Shown here in pieces: positions 14,301 through 28,833 of a stretch of 64,000 bases of DNA. A model generated the notes under the pieces. That model made no database searches, was not told where the DNA came from, and was given only the letters and a program-made list of their open reading frames with translations. Each line of letters starts with the position of its first letter. Within the stretch, counting starts at the first letter, position 1. The translations under genes and the position numbers were made by a program. The stretch comes from Mactromeris polynyma (Eukaryota > Mollusca > Bivalvia > Venerida > Mactridae). The stretch is taken from positions 10,666,807 through 10,730,806 of the forward strand of contig JASFXZ010000003.1 of assembly GCA_032209605.1 (NCBI GenBank), written 5' to 3'.

Positions 14301-17300
14301 CTGTTTGCTTTTGGCGGAAATATAATTATATCGTAAATATACCGTTACTTACGTATTCTTGTTTGTACATCGAATTGCAAGAGGAATTATACAGTTCGCT
14401 AATGCGATAAATTGTTCATTGTAAATACAGTCACTATGATGCATATCATTAAGTCAGTAGGATTGAAATCGTTGATTATTTGGTAGTATGAAATGCGTTA
14501 TTTATAAAGATATTGTCTTGGAATGTATAACATCAATGAACAGTCATACTTGCTTTTTTTGGATAAATTTGAGATTTAATTTTTTATAATCCCGTCATTG
14601 CATTTGTTGTTTAAAACGTTACTTTTTACATATATGTCAAGTGTTTCAGAGTTGCGTTACTCTCATATTGTGTTATGTCGATTACATTGTTTACATCACA
14701 GCATTCTGAGGGACGCGATGTTGTCGGCAGGATACTGAATGAAATAAAAGCAAAAGTAATGGACGGATTACATTTTAAATGACCGCGTGACACAGATGAG
14801 TCTTTTTTCAAGCTTTGGCTTGAATATGATCTATCGGCAAAAATAATAACTTTCTGGGTATTGAACCGGTATATTGCTACCTGATGAACGTCTGTGGTGC
14901 GGAGTATATATTTACAAACAATTAAAAAAGTAAAGAATACCTCGGGTGAGAGTCGAACTGGTGCTAAACTTTTCAATAATACATCTAAATACAGAACGTT
15001 TAACCGACTGAGTTATAGAGGCACACACAGTCTAGTTCTATGTAATTTATTGCTCATGTACACTGGGCTTGTGAATAGGTATTTACCATTTCACGCTGAG
15101 AGATGGCTTGCGTTTTCCAACATAACAAGAGAAACCCGAAGTCCATGCTTTACAATGGAATATGTGTATTTGTTACACGGATAAAAGGAATTTTATTGCT
15201 ATGACCTTTAATTTACACGCTTCAATATTCCCTTCATCGAGCCTCTTGTTTCGGACGCATGCAGGAACTGGAGTGTTCTATGTGTAGCTAGCTTCTACGT
15301 GACAGTATAAATATGTAAGAAGGCTGATTCTCCGCATTGGATTCGTACCAGTGTTTATTTATATGCAAATTTATATTGTAGAAATTACGAAAACCCGTTG
15401 CCGCGAGGATGTCAACGATGTTACTTCACATAAAAATATTAGCCAGCATGAAATAATGTTCACAGTTCGGTCTTTTCATCTTCATTTCACTGTAAAATCG
15501 GGTATAGTATTGCTAACCGTCGTTTGCAGAGATTCATATCGCCATCATATCGAGCTAACCTACAGTTGGAATCATTTTTGTTATTTTATACCAGCTCCGA
15601 ATACAGTATTCATTAAACGAACGAAAGACAACGTGCACACCCGTAAAAATACCTTGCTGCGATCAAAGATAAAGCACCAGGGTGCAAAGCTGGTTATATA
15701 TGAATGTATGTAGTAAGTTCTTCTTCAAATAATTTTATTAGATTTTCTTTTCATAGGATTATTATTACGCGGTAATTGTTTTTCTTAGGTTATGTCAGTT
15801 TCTTGAGACCTCGCAGTCTTTTACAGGTTGTACCTGAATTGGTATGTTCAGCAGGATATACACGCACACGTACCATGTTTCATTTATATTGCAAAAACTA
15901 CAGGTATCATTCGATGCTTGAATGTCCGTCCGTCTGTTTATCTGTACTGTCTGCATTGTAATTATAACGTAAGTATATACCAAACGGGCTTGCGTTTGTG
16001 GAATTCTGGTTATGTTTTACGTCATTACTAATGTTTAACTATATATCTGTGAGAATCTACTTTCAAATTTGCAACCACGATACTAATTAACCCTAAATAC
16101 TCGATCGAAAACCTGTGACAATCGGTAGTAACCAGATTGGTCGACACGATCATCTTTGTACGCCACATACTGGAAACGTCAAATGCGTTACTTGATGTTG
16201 ATTACCAAAGTATAATTCAGTTACCAGCATTATCCTGCGTTTCCAAACCATTCCATTTACTGCACACACGGCAATGCAATTGAACAATTGAACAATTAGT
16301 TAATATGTTCATCATCATTAGCAATTGCCCTGCACTGACTGTTTTAATTGTAAATACTTTATTTTGTTATTTCACTAAAATGTTATATTTTACTTGAATG
16401 TGAAATTCCTATATTGCGTACACAACACATGTTGTCAACAAATACCAAGTTGAAAGTTAACCCATACTGGCGCGTTGAGTATAGGTTATAGCTCATATAT
16501 TGGAATTATAAGCAAACTAAGTGCAAGGACGCGTCAGCGACAGCAGCACTAAATATGTTTATAATTCTAATATGTTAGTTATAACCGGCTTATAGTTTAC
16601 AGTCATAGTGATCACTTACCAGATTTACTTAATGAAAACACTTAATAGATATTGTGCGAAATGCCATAATAAATGGATTAGTTAATCAAACATTTGAAGA
16701 TTTCTGGATGCTTATTCGATGTAAGACACAGGAAGAGGCGGAGTGATCTATAAGTAAATGAAAGTGTACAAACGCAGTTAGAAATGCACACATTAAGTGA
16801 ACAACTCCATGTTGGTTGTTTGAACAAAAACTCTATCACCAAATGCAGTAACTACATTTAGGATGGTTAAATCAATACGGTATAATACACCCCCTACGCC
16901 CCAAGCTTGGTGTAAATATATTATCCTGGTTAATGCATTTCGACAGACTTTTCTGAAAATTCAGTTCTTCCTATCAATGGCCAAAATTTGTTTTGTTCTT
17001 GTATCTGATATGAAATTTGATTCCTGATACTTTATTCCTAATGCCAAAATCTAGAAATACCATGTCTGTATACAAGGGAGGTAATAAACAGTTTACGTCA
17101 ATACAACGTTTTTGAATTCCGCTATCGAACTTAAATAACACTGTTTGCTTTTGGCGGAAATATAATTATATCGTAAATATACCGTTACTTACGTATTCTT
17201 GTTTGTACATCGAATTGCAAGAGGAATTATACAGTTCGCTAATCCGATAAATTGTTCATTGTAAATACAGTCACTATGATGCATATCATTAAGTCAGTAG

Positions 17301-19897
17301 GATTGAAATCGTTGATTATTTGGTAGTATGAAATGCGTTATTTATAAAGATATTGTCTTGGAATGTATAACATCAATGAACAGTCATACTTGCTTTTTTT
17401 TGGATAAATTTGAGATTTAATTTTTTATAATCCCGTCATTGCATTTGTTGTTTAAAACGTTACTTTTTACATATATGTCAAGTGTTTCAGAGTTGCGTTA
17501 CTCTCATATTGTGTAATGTCGATTACATTGTTTACATCACAGCATTCTGAGGGACGCGATGTTGTCGGCAGGATACTGAATGAAATAAAAGGAAAAGCAA
17601 TGGACGGATTACATTTTAAATGACCGCGTGACACAGATGAGTCTTTTTTCAAGCTTTGGCTTGAATATGATCTATCGGCAAAAATAGTAACTTTCTGGGT
17701 ATTGAACCGGTATATTGCTACCTGATGAACGTCTGTGGTGCGGAGTATATATTTACAAACAATTAAAAAAGTAAAGAATACCTCGGGTGAGAGTCGAACT
17801 GGTGCTAAACTTTTCAATAATACATCTAAATACAGAACGTTTAACCGACTGAGTTATAGAGGCACACACAGTCTAGTTCTATGTAATTTATTGCTCATGT
17901 ACACTGGGCTTGTGAATAGGTATTTACCATTTCACGCTGAGAGATGGCTTGCGTTTTCCAACATGACAAGAGAAACCCGAAGTCCATGCTTTACAATGGA
18001 ATATGTGTATTTGTTACACGGATAAAAGGAATTTTATTGCTATGACCTTTAATTTACACGCTTCAATATTCCCTTCATCGAGCCTCTTGTTTCGGACGCA
18101 TGCAGGAACTGGAGTGTTCTATGTGTAGCTAGCTTCTACGTGACAGTATAAATATGTAAGAAGGCTGATTCTCCGCATTGGATTCGTACCAGTGTTTATT
18201 TATATGCAAATTTATATTGTAGAAATTACGAAAACCCGTTGCCGCGAGGATGTCAACGATGTTACTTCACATAAAACTATTAGCCAGCATGAAATAATGT
18301 TCACAGTTCGGTCTTTTCATCTTCATTTCACTGTAAAATCGGGTATAGTATTGCTAACCGTCGTTTGCAGAGATTCATATCGCCATCATATCGAGCTAAC
18401 CTACAGTTGGAATCGTTTTTGTTATTTTATACCAGCTCCGAATACAGTATTCATTAAACGAACGAAAGACAACGTGCACACCCGTAAAAATACCTTGCTG
18501 CGATCAAAGATAAAGCACCAGGGTGCAAAGCTGGTTATATATGAATGTATGTAGTAAGTTCTTCTTCAAATAATTTAATTAGATTTTCTTTTCATAGGAT
18601 TATTATTACGCGGTAATTGTTTTTCTTAGGTTATGTCAGTTTCTTGAGACCTCGCAGTCTTTTACAGGTTATACCTGAATTGGTATGTTCAGCAGGATAT
18701 ACACGCACACGTACCATGTTTCATTTATATTGCAAAAACTACAGGTATCATTCGATGCTTGAATGTCCGTCCGTCTGTTTATCTGTACTGTCTGCATTGT
18801 AATTATAACGTAAGTATATACCAAACGGGCTTGCGTTTGTGGAATTCTGGTTATGTTTTACGTCATTACTAATGTTTAACTATATATCTGTGAGAATCTA
18901 CTTTCAAATTTGCAACCACGATACTAATTAACCCTAAATACTCGATCGAAAACCTGTGACAATCGGTAGTAACCAGATTGGTCGACACGATCATCTTTGT
19001 ACGCCACATACTGGAAACGTCAAATGCGTTACTTGATGTTGATTACCAAAGTATAATTCAGTTACCAGCATTATCCTGCGTTTCCAAACCATTCCATTTA
19101 CTGCACACACGGCAATGCAATTGAACAATTGAACAATTAGTTAATATGTTCATCATCATTAGCAATTGCCCTGCACTGACTGTTTTAATTGTAAATACTT
19201 TATTTTGTTATTTCACTAAAATGTTATATTTTACTTGAATGTGAAATTCCTATATTGCGTACACAACACATGTTGTCAACAAATACCAAGTTGAAAGTTA
19301 ACCCATACTGGCGCGTTGAGTATAGGTTATAGCTCATATATTGGAATTATAAGCAAACTAAGTGCAAGGACGCGTCAGCGACAGCAGCACTAAATATGTT
19401 TATAATTCTAATATGTTAGTTATAACCGGCTTATAGTTTACAGTCATAGTGATCACTTACCAGATTTACTTAATGAAAACACTTAATAGATATTGTGCGA
19501 AATGCCATAATAAATGGATTAGTTAATCAAACATTTGAAGATTTCTGGATGCTTATTCGATGTAAGACACAGGAAGAGGCGGAGTGATCTATAAGTAAAT
19601 GAAAGTGTACAAACGCAGTTAGAAATGCACACATTAAGTGAACAACTCCATGTTGGTTGTTTGAACAAAAACTCTATCACCAAATGCAGTAACTACATTT
19701 AGGATGGTTAAATCAATACGGTATAATACACCCCCTACGCCCCAAGCTTGGTGTAAATATATTATCCTGGTTAATGCATTTCGACAGACTTTTCTGAAAA
19801 TTCAGTTCTTCCTATCAATGGCCAAAATTTGTTTTGTTCTTGTATCTGATATGAAATTTGATTTCTGATACTTTATTCCTAATGCCAAAATCTAGAA

Positions 19898-22800
19898 ATA
19901 CCATGTCTGTATACAAGGGAGGTAATAAACAGTTTACGTCAATACAACGTTTTTGAATTCCGCTATCGAACTTAAATAACACTGTTTGCTTTTGGCGGAA
20001 ATATAATTATATCGTAAATATACCGTTACTTACGTATTCTTGTTTGTACATCGAATTGCAAGAGGAATTATACAGTTCGCTAATCCGATAAATTGTTCAT
20101 TGTAAATACAGTCACTATGATGCATATCATTAAGTCAGTAGGATTGAAATCGTTGATTATTTGGTAGTATGAAATGCGTTATTTATAAAGATATTGTCTT
20201 GGAATGTATAACATCAATGAACAGTCATACTTGCTTTTTTTGGATAAATTTGAGATTTAATTTTTTATAATCCCGTCATTGCATTTGTTGTTTAAAACGT
20301 TACTTTTTACATATATGTCAAGTGTTTCAGAGTTGCGTTACTCTCATATTGTGTAATGTCGATTACATTGTTTACATCACAGCATTCTGAGGGACGCGAT
20401 GTTGTCGGCAGGATACTGAATGAAATAAAAGCAAAAGCAATGGACGGATTACATTTTAAATGACCGCGTGACACAGATGAGTCTTTTTTCAAGCTTTGGC
20501 TTGAATATGATCTATCGGCAAAAATAATAACTTTCTGGGTATTGAACCGGTATATTGCTACCTGATGAACGTCTGTGGTGCGGAGTATATATTTACAAAC
20601 AATTAAAAAAGTAAAGAATACCTCGGGTGAGAGTCGAACTGGTGCTAAACTTTTCAATAATACATCTAAATACAGAACGTTTAACCGACTGAGTTATAGA
20701 GGCACACACAGTCTAGTTCTATGTAATTTATTGCTCATGTACACTGGGCTTGTGAATAGGTATTTACCATTTCACGCTGAGAGATGGCTTGCGTTTTCCA
20801 ACATAACAAGAGAAACCCGAAGTCCATGCTTTACAATGGAATATGTGTATTTGTTACACGGATAAAAGGAATTTTATTGCTATGACCTTTAATTTACACG
20901 CTTCAATATTCCCTTCATCGAGCCTCTTGTTTCGGACGCATGCAGGAACTGGAGTGTTCTATGTGTAGCTAGCTTCCACGTGACAGTATAAATATGTAAG
21001 AAGGCTGATTCTCCGCATTGGATTCGTACCAGTGTTTATTTATATGCAAATTTATATTGTAGAAATTACGAAAACCCGTTGCCGCGAGGATGTCAACGAT
21101 GTTACTTCACATAAAAATATTAGCCAGCATGAAATAATGTTCACAGTTCGGTCTTTTCATCTTCATTTCACTGTAAAATCGGGTATAGTATTGCTAACCG
21201 TCGTTTGCAGAGATTCATATCGCCATCATATCGAGCTAACCTACAGTTGGAATCATTTTTGTTATTTTATACCAGCTCCGAATACAGTATTCATTAAACG
21301 AACGAAAGACAACGTGCACACCCGTAAAAATACCTTGCTGCGATCAAAGATAAAGCACCAGGGTGCAAAGCTGGTTATATATGAATGTATGTAGTAAGTT
21401 CTTCTTCAAATAATTTTATTAGATTTTCTTTTCATAGGATTATTATTACGCGGTAATTGTTTTTCTTAGGTTATGTCAGTTTCTTGAGACCTCGCAGTCT
21501 TTTACAGGTTGTACCTGAATTGGTATGTTCAGCAGGATATACACGCACACGTACCATGTTTCATTTATATTGCAAAAACTACAGGTATCATTCGATGCTT
21601 GAATGTCCGTCCGTCTGTTTATCTGTACTGTCTGCATTGTAATTATAACGTAAGTATATACCAAACGGGCTTGCGTTTGTGGAATTCTGGTTATGTTTTA
21701 CGTCATTACTAATGTTTAACTATATATCTGTGAGAATCTACTTTCAAATTTGCAACCACGATACTAATTAACCCTAAATACTCGATCGAAAACCTGTGAC
21801 AATCGGTAGTAACCAGATTGGTCGACACGATCATCTTTGTACGCCACATACTGGAAACGTCAAATGCGTTACTTGATGTTGATTACCAAAGTATAATTCA
21901 GTTACCAGCATTATCCTGCGTTTCCAAACCATTCCATTTACTGCACACACGGCAATGCAATTGAACAATTGAACAATTAGTTAATATGTTCATCATCATT
22001 AGCAATTGCCCTGCACTGACTGTTTTAATTGTAAATACTTTATTTTGTTATTTCACTAAAATGTTATATTTTACTTGAATGTGAAATTCCTATATTGCGT
22101 ACACAACACATGTTGTCAACAAATACCAAGTTGAAAGTTAACCCATACTGGCGCGTTGAGTATAGGTTATAGCTCATATATTGGAATTATAAGCAAACTA
22201 AGTGCAAGGACGCGTCAGCGACAGCAGCACTAAATATGTTTATAATTCTAATATGTTAGTTATAACCGGCTTATAGTTTACAGTCATAGTGATCACTTAC
22301 CAGATTTACTTAATGAAAACACTTAATAGATATTGTGCGAAATGCCATAATAAATGGATTAGTTAATCAAACATTTGAAGATTTCTGGATGCTTATTCGA
22401 TGTAAGACACAGGAAGAGGCGGAGTGATCTATAAGTAAATGAAAGTGTACAAACGCAGTTAGAAATGCACACATTAAGTGAACAACTCCATGTTGGTTGT
22501 TTGAACAAAAACTCTATCACCAAATGCAGTAACTACATTTAGGATGGTTAAATCAATACGGTATAATACACCCCCTACGCCCCAAGCTTGGTGTAAATAT
22601 ATTATCCTGGTTAATGCATTTCGACAGACTTTTCTGAAAATTCAGTTCTTCCTATCAATGGCCAAAATTTGTTTTGTTCTTGTATCTGATATGAAATTTG
22701 ATTCCTGATACTTTATTCCTAATGCCAAAATCTAGAAATACCATGTCTGTATACAAGGGAGGTAATAAACAGTTTACGTCAATACAACGTTTTTGAATTC

Positions 22801-25800
22801 CGCTATCGAACTTAAATAACACTGTTTGCTTTTGGCGGAAATATAATTATATCGTAAATATACCGTTACTTACGTATTCTTGTTTGTACATCGAATTGCA
22901 AGAGGAATTATACAGTTCGCTAATCCGATAAATTGTTCATTGTAAATACAGTCACTATGATGCATATCATTAAGTCAGTAGGATTGAAATCGTTGATTAT
23001 TTGGTAGTATGAAATGCGTTATTTATAAAGATATTGTCTTGGAATGTATAACATCAATGAACAGTCATACTTGCTTTTTTTGGATAAATTTGAGATTTAA
23101 TTTTTTATAATCCCGTCATTGCATTTGTTGTTTAAAACGTTACTTTTTACATATATGTCAAGTGTTTCAGAGTTGCGTTACTCTCATATTGTGTAATGTC
23201 GATTACATTGTTTACATCACAGCATTCTGAGGGACGCGATGTTGTCGGCAGGATACTGAATGAAATAAAAGCAAAAGCAATGGACGGATTACATTTTAAA
23301 TGACCGCGTGACACAGATGAGTCTTTTTTCAAGCTTTGGCTTGAATATGATCTATCGGCAAAAATAATAACTTTCTGGGTATTGAACCGGTATATTGCTA
23401 CCTGATGAACGTCTGTGGTGCGGAGTATATATTTACAAACAATTAAAAAAGTAAAGAATACCTCGGGTGAGAGTCGAACTGGTGCTAAACTTTTCAATAA
23501 TACATCTAAATACAGAACGTTTAACCGACTGAGTTATAGAGGCACACACAGTCTAGTTCTATGTAATTTATTGCTCATGTACACTGGGCTTGTGAATAGG
23601 TATTTACCATTTCACGCTGAGAGATGGCTTGCGTTTTCCAACATAACAAGAGAAACCCGAAGTCCATGCTTTACAATGGAATATGTGTATTTGTTACACG
23701 GATAAAAGGAATTTTATTGCTATGACCTTTAATTTACACGCTTCAATATTCCCTTCATCGAGCCTCTTGTTTCGGACGCATGCAGGAACTGGAGTGTTCT
23801 ATGTGTAGCTAGCTTCCACGTGACAGTATAAATATGTAAGAAGGCTGATTCTCCGCATTGGATTCGTACCAGTGTTTATTTATATGCAAATTTATATTGT
23901 AGAAATTACGAAAACCCGTTGCCGCGAGGATGTCAACGATGTTACTTCACATAAAAATATTAGCCAGCATGAAATAATGTTCACAGTTCGGTCTTTTCAT
24001 CTTCATTTCACTGTAAAATCGGGTATAGTATTGCTAACCGTCGTTTGCAGAGATTCATATCGCCATCATATCGAGCTAACCTACAGTTGGAATCATTTTT
24101 GTTATTTTATACCAGCTCCGAATACAGTATTCATTAAACGAACGAAAGACAACGTGCACACCCGTAAAAATACCTTGCTGCGATCAAAGATAAAGCACCA
24201 GGGTGCAAAGCTGGTTATATATGAATGTATGTAGTAAGTTCTTCTTCAAATAATTTTATTAGATTTTCTTTTCATAGGATTATTATTACGCGGTAATTGT
24301 TTTTCTTAGGTTATGTCAGTTTCTTGAGACCTCGCAGTCTTTTACAGGTTGTACCTGAATTGGTATGTTCAGCAGGATATACACGCACACGTACCATGTT
24401 TCATTTATATTGCAAAAACTACAGGTATCATTCGATGCTTGAATGTCCGTCCGTCTGTTTATCTGTACTGTCTGCATTGTAATTATAACGTAAGTATATA
24501 CCAAACGGGCTTGCGTTTGTGGAATTCTGGTTATGTTTTACGTCATTACTAATGTTTAACTATATATCTGTGAGAATCTACTTTCAAATTTGCAACCACG
24601 ATACTAATTAACCCTAAATACTCGATCGAAAACCTGTGACAATCGGTAGTAACCAGATTGGTCGACACGATCATCTTTGTACGCCACATACTGGAAACGT
24701 CAAATGCGTTACTTGATGTTGATTACCAAAGTATAATTCAGTTACCAGCATTATCCTGCGTTTCCAAACCATTCCATTTACTGCACACACGGCAATGCAA
24801 TTGAACAATTGAACAATTAGTTAATATGTTCATCATCATTAGCAATTGCCCTGCACTGACTGTTTTAATTGTAAATACTTTATTTTGTTATTTCTCTAAA
24901 ATGTTATATTTTACTTGAATGTGAAATTCCTATATTGCGTACACAACACATGTTGTCAACAAATACCAAGTTGAAAGTTAACCCATACTGGCGCGTTGAG
25001 TATAGGTTATAGCTCATATATTGGAATTATAAGCAAACTAAGTGCAAGGACGCGTCAGCGACAGCAGCACTAAATATGTTTATAATTCTAATATGTTAGT
25101 TATAACCGGCTTATAGTTTACAGTCATAGTGATCACTTACCAGATTTACTTAATGAAAACACTTAATAGATATTGTGCGAAATGCCATAATAAATGGATT
25201 AGTTAATCAAACATTTGAAGATTTCTGGATGCTTATTCGATGTAAGACACAGGAAGAGGCGGAGTGATCTATAAGTAAATGAAAGTGTACAAACGCAGTT
25301 AGAAATGCACACTTTAAGTGAACAACTCCATGTTGGTTGTTTGAACAAAAACTCTATCACCAAATGCAGTAACTACATTTAGGATGGTTAAATCAATACG
25401 GTATAATACACCCCCTACGCCCCAAGCTTGGTGTAAATATATTATCCTGGTTAATGCATTTCGACAGACTTTTCTGAAAATTCAGTTCTTCCTATCAATG
25501 GCCAAAATTTGTTTTGTTCTTGTATCTGATATGAAATTTGATTCCTGATACTTTATTCCTAATGCCAAAATCTAGAAATACCATGTCTGTATACAAGGGA
25601 GGTAATAAACAATTTACGTCAATACAACGTTTTTGAATTCCGCTATCGAACTTAAATAACACTGTTTGCTTTTGGCGGAAATATAATTATATCGTAAATA
25701 TACCGTTACTTACGTATTCTTGTTTGTACATCGAATTGCAAGAGGAATTATACAGTTCGCTAATGCGATAAATTGTTCATTGTAAATACAGTCACTATGA

Positions 25801-28417
25801 TGCATATCATTAAGTCAGTAGGATTGAAATCGTTGATTATTTGGTAGTATGAAATGCGTTATTTATAAAGATATTGTCTTGGAATGTATAACATCAATGA
25901 ACAGTCATACTTGCTTTTTTTGGATAAATTTGAGATTTAATTTTTTATAATCCCGTCATTGCATTTGTTGTTTAAAACGTTACTTTTTACATATATGTCA
26001 AGTGTTTCAGAGTTGCGTTACTCTCATATTGTGTAATGTCGATTACATTGTTTACATCACAGCATTCTGAGGGACGCGATGTTGTCGGCAGGATACTGAA
26101 TGAAATAAAAGCAAAAGCAATGGACGGATTACATTTTAAATGACCGCGTGACACAGATGAGTCTTTTTTCAAGCTTTGGCTTGAATATGATCTATCGGCA
26201 AAAATAATAACTTTCTGGGTATTGAACCGGTATATTGCTACCTGATGAACGTCTGTGGTGCGGAGTATATATTTACAAACAATTAAAAAAGTAAAGAATA
26301 CCTCGGGTGAGAGTCGAACTGGTGCTAAACTTTTCAATAATACATCTAAATACAGAACGTTTAACCGACTGAGTTATAGAGGCACACACAGTCTAGTTCT
26401 ATGTAATTTATTGCTCATGTACACTGGGCTTGTGAATAGGTATTTACCATTTCACGCTGAGAGATGGCTTGCGTTTTCCAACATAACAAGAGAAACCCGA
26501 AGTCCATGCTTTACAATGGAATATGTGTATTTGTTACACGGATAAAAGGAATTTTATTGCTATGACCTTTAATTTACACGCTTCAATATTCCCTTCATCG
26601 AGCCTCTTGTTTCGGACGCATGCAGGAACTGGAGTGTTCTATGTGTAGCTAGCTTCCACGTGACAGTATAAATATGTAAGAAGGCTGATTCTCCGCATTG
26701 GATTCGTACCAGTGTTTATTTATATGCAAATTTATATTGTAGAAATTACGAAAACCCGTTGCCGCGAGGATGTCAACGATGTTACTTCACATAAAAATAT
26801 TAGCCAGCATGAAATAATGTTCACAGTTCGGTCTTTTCATCTTCATTTCACTGTAAAATCGGGTATAGTATTGCTAACCGTCGTTTGCAGAGATTCATAT
26901 CGCCATCATATCGAGCTAACCTACAGTTGGAATCATTTTTGTTATTTTATACCAGCTCCGAATACAGTATTCATTAAACGAACGAAAGACAACGTGCACA
27001 CCCGTAAAAATACCTTGCTGCGATCAAAGATAAAGCACCAGGGTGCAAAGCTGGTTATATATGAATGTATGTAGTAAGTTCTTCTTCAAATAATTTTATT
27101 AGATTTTCTTTTCATAGGATTATTATTACGCGGTAATTGTTTTTCTTAGGTTATGTCAGTTTCTTGAGACCTCGCAGTCTTTTACAGGTTGTACCTGAAT
27201 TGGTATGTTCAGCAGGATATACACGCACACGTACCATGTTTCATTTATATTGCAAAAACTACAGGTATCATTCGATGCTTGAATGTCCGTCCGTCTGTTT
27301 ATCTGTACTGTCTGCATTGTAATTATAACGTAAGTATATACCAAACGGGCTTGCGTTTGTGGAATTCTGGTTATGTTTTACGTCATTACTAATGTTTAAC
27401 TATATATCTGTGAGAATCTACTTTCAAATTTGCAACCACGATACTAATTAACCCTAAATACTCGATCGAAAACCTGTGACAATCGGTAGTAACCAGATTG
27501 GTCGACACGATCATCTTTGTACGCCACATACTGGAAACGTCAAATGCGTTACTTGATGTTGATTACCAAAGTATAATTCAGTTACCAGCATTATCCTGCG
27601 TTTCCAAACCATTCCATTTACTGCACACACGGCAATGCAATTGAACAATTGAACAATTAGTTAATATGTTCATCATCATTAGCAATTGCCCTGCACTGAC
27701 TGTTTTAATTGTAAATACTTTATTTTGTTATTTCACTAAAATGTTATATTTTACTTGAATGTGAAATTCCTATATTGCGTACACAACACATGTTGTCAAC
27801 AAATACCAAGTTGAAAGTTAACCCATACTGGCGCGTTGAGTATAGGTTATAGCTCATATATTGGAATTATAAGCAAACTAAGTGCAAGGACGCGTCAGCG
27901 ACAGCAGCACTAAATATGTTTATAATTCTAATATGTTAGTTATAACCGGCTTATAGTTTACAGTCATAGTGATCACTTACCAGATTTACTTAATGAAAAC
28001 ACTTAATAGATATTGTGCGAAATGCCATAATAAATGGATTAGTTAATCAAACATTTGAAGATTTCTGGATGCTTATTCGATGTAAGACACAGGAAGAGGC
28101 GGAGTGATCTATAAGTAAATGAAAGTGTACAAACGCAGTTAGAAATGCACACATTAAGTGAACAACTCCATGTTGGTTGTTTGAACAAAAACTCTATCAC
28201 CAAATGCAGTAACTACATTCAGGATGGTTAAATCAATACGGTATAATACACCCCCTACGCCCCAAGCTTGGTGTAAATATATTATCCTGGTTAATGCATT
28301 TCGACAGACTTTTCTGAAAATTCAGTTCTTCCTATCAATGGCCAAAATTTGTTTTGTTCTTGTATCTGATATGAAATTTGATTCCTGATACTTTATTCCT
28401 AATGCCAAAATCTAGAA
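19898..28417. repeat. Satellite units 8-10, subfamily with shared variant
   Basis: Units 8, 9 and 10 share AGCTTCCACG where units 1-7 have AGCTTCTACG. Units 10 and 11 share AACAATTTAC in place of AACAGTTTAC. This right-hand block is therefore a recently homogenised sub-array next to the retrotransposon insertion. Confidence 0.75.
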
Positions 28418-28653
28418 ATACCATGTCTGTATACAAGGGAGGTAATAAACAATTTACGTCAATACAACGTTTTTGAATTCCGCTATCGAACTTAAATAAC
28501 ACTGTTTGCTTTTGGCGGAAATATAATTATATCGTAAATATACCGTTACTTACGTATTCTTGTTTGTACATCGAATTGCAAGAGGAATTATACAGTTCGC
28601 TAATCCGATAAATTGTTCATTGTAAATACAGTCACTATGATGCATATCATTAA
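28418..28653. repeat. Left part of interrupted satellite unit 11
   Basis: This is unit positions 1-236, ending CATTAA, where the Ngaro element begins. The continuation is at 33815-33907 (unit positions 237-329). No base of the unit is lost or duplicated at the junction. Confidence 0.95.
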
Positions 28654-28820
28654 ATATAATTTTCGTTGATTGATCGAGAGAGAATTAGACGAAAAATAAT
28701 TTCCCTTGGCCTGATTGCTCCAATAGGTGTCGCGGTAGGTTAGCACGAGATTTTTGAGTGAATACGTGGATTCAGTCATTCAGCGTATAGACAGTCGACC
28801 GATAGGACACGTTATAAACC
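28654..28820 (+). repeat. Ngaro split direct repeat A1
   Basis: The 167-bp left end matches A2 (33150-33316) without a difference that I can see. It precedes the first ORF by 13 bp, so it probably holds the promoter and 5' leader. It contains two near-complementary AT-rich blocks around 28655-28707. Confidence 0.93.
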
Positions 28821-28833
28821 GGTTAGATTAGTT

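Larger units (their letters stand above)
1..28653. repeat. Macrosatellite array, ten full 2.84-kb units plus partial eleventh
   Basis: Ten head-to-tail units start at 1, 2841, 5681, 8529, 11377, 14217, 17057, 19898, 22738 and 25578; the eleventh starts at 28418. Period is 2840 bp, except 2848 in units 3 and 4 (an 8-bp insertion) and 2841 in unit 7 (one extra T in a T-run near 17393). Units differ by only a few substitutions each, so identity is well above 99% by eye. The array reaches the left window edge and probably continues. No open frame inside resembles a known protein, and changes between copies are mostly amino-acid changing, so it reads as non-coding satellite. The eleventh unit is split by a retrotransposon and resumes at 33815. 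True copy number cannot be judged from an assembly. Confidence 0.97.
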
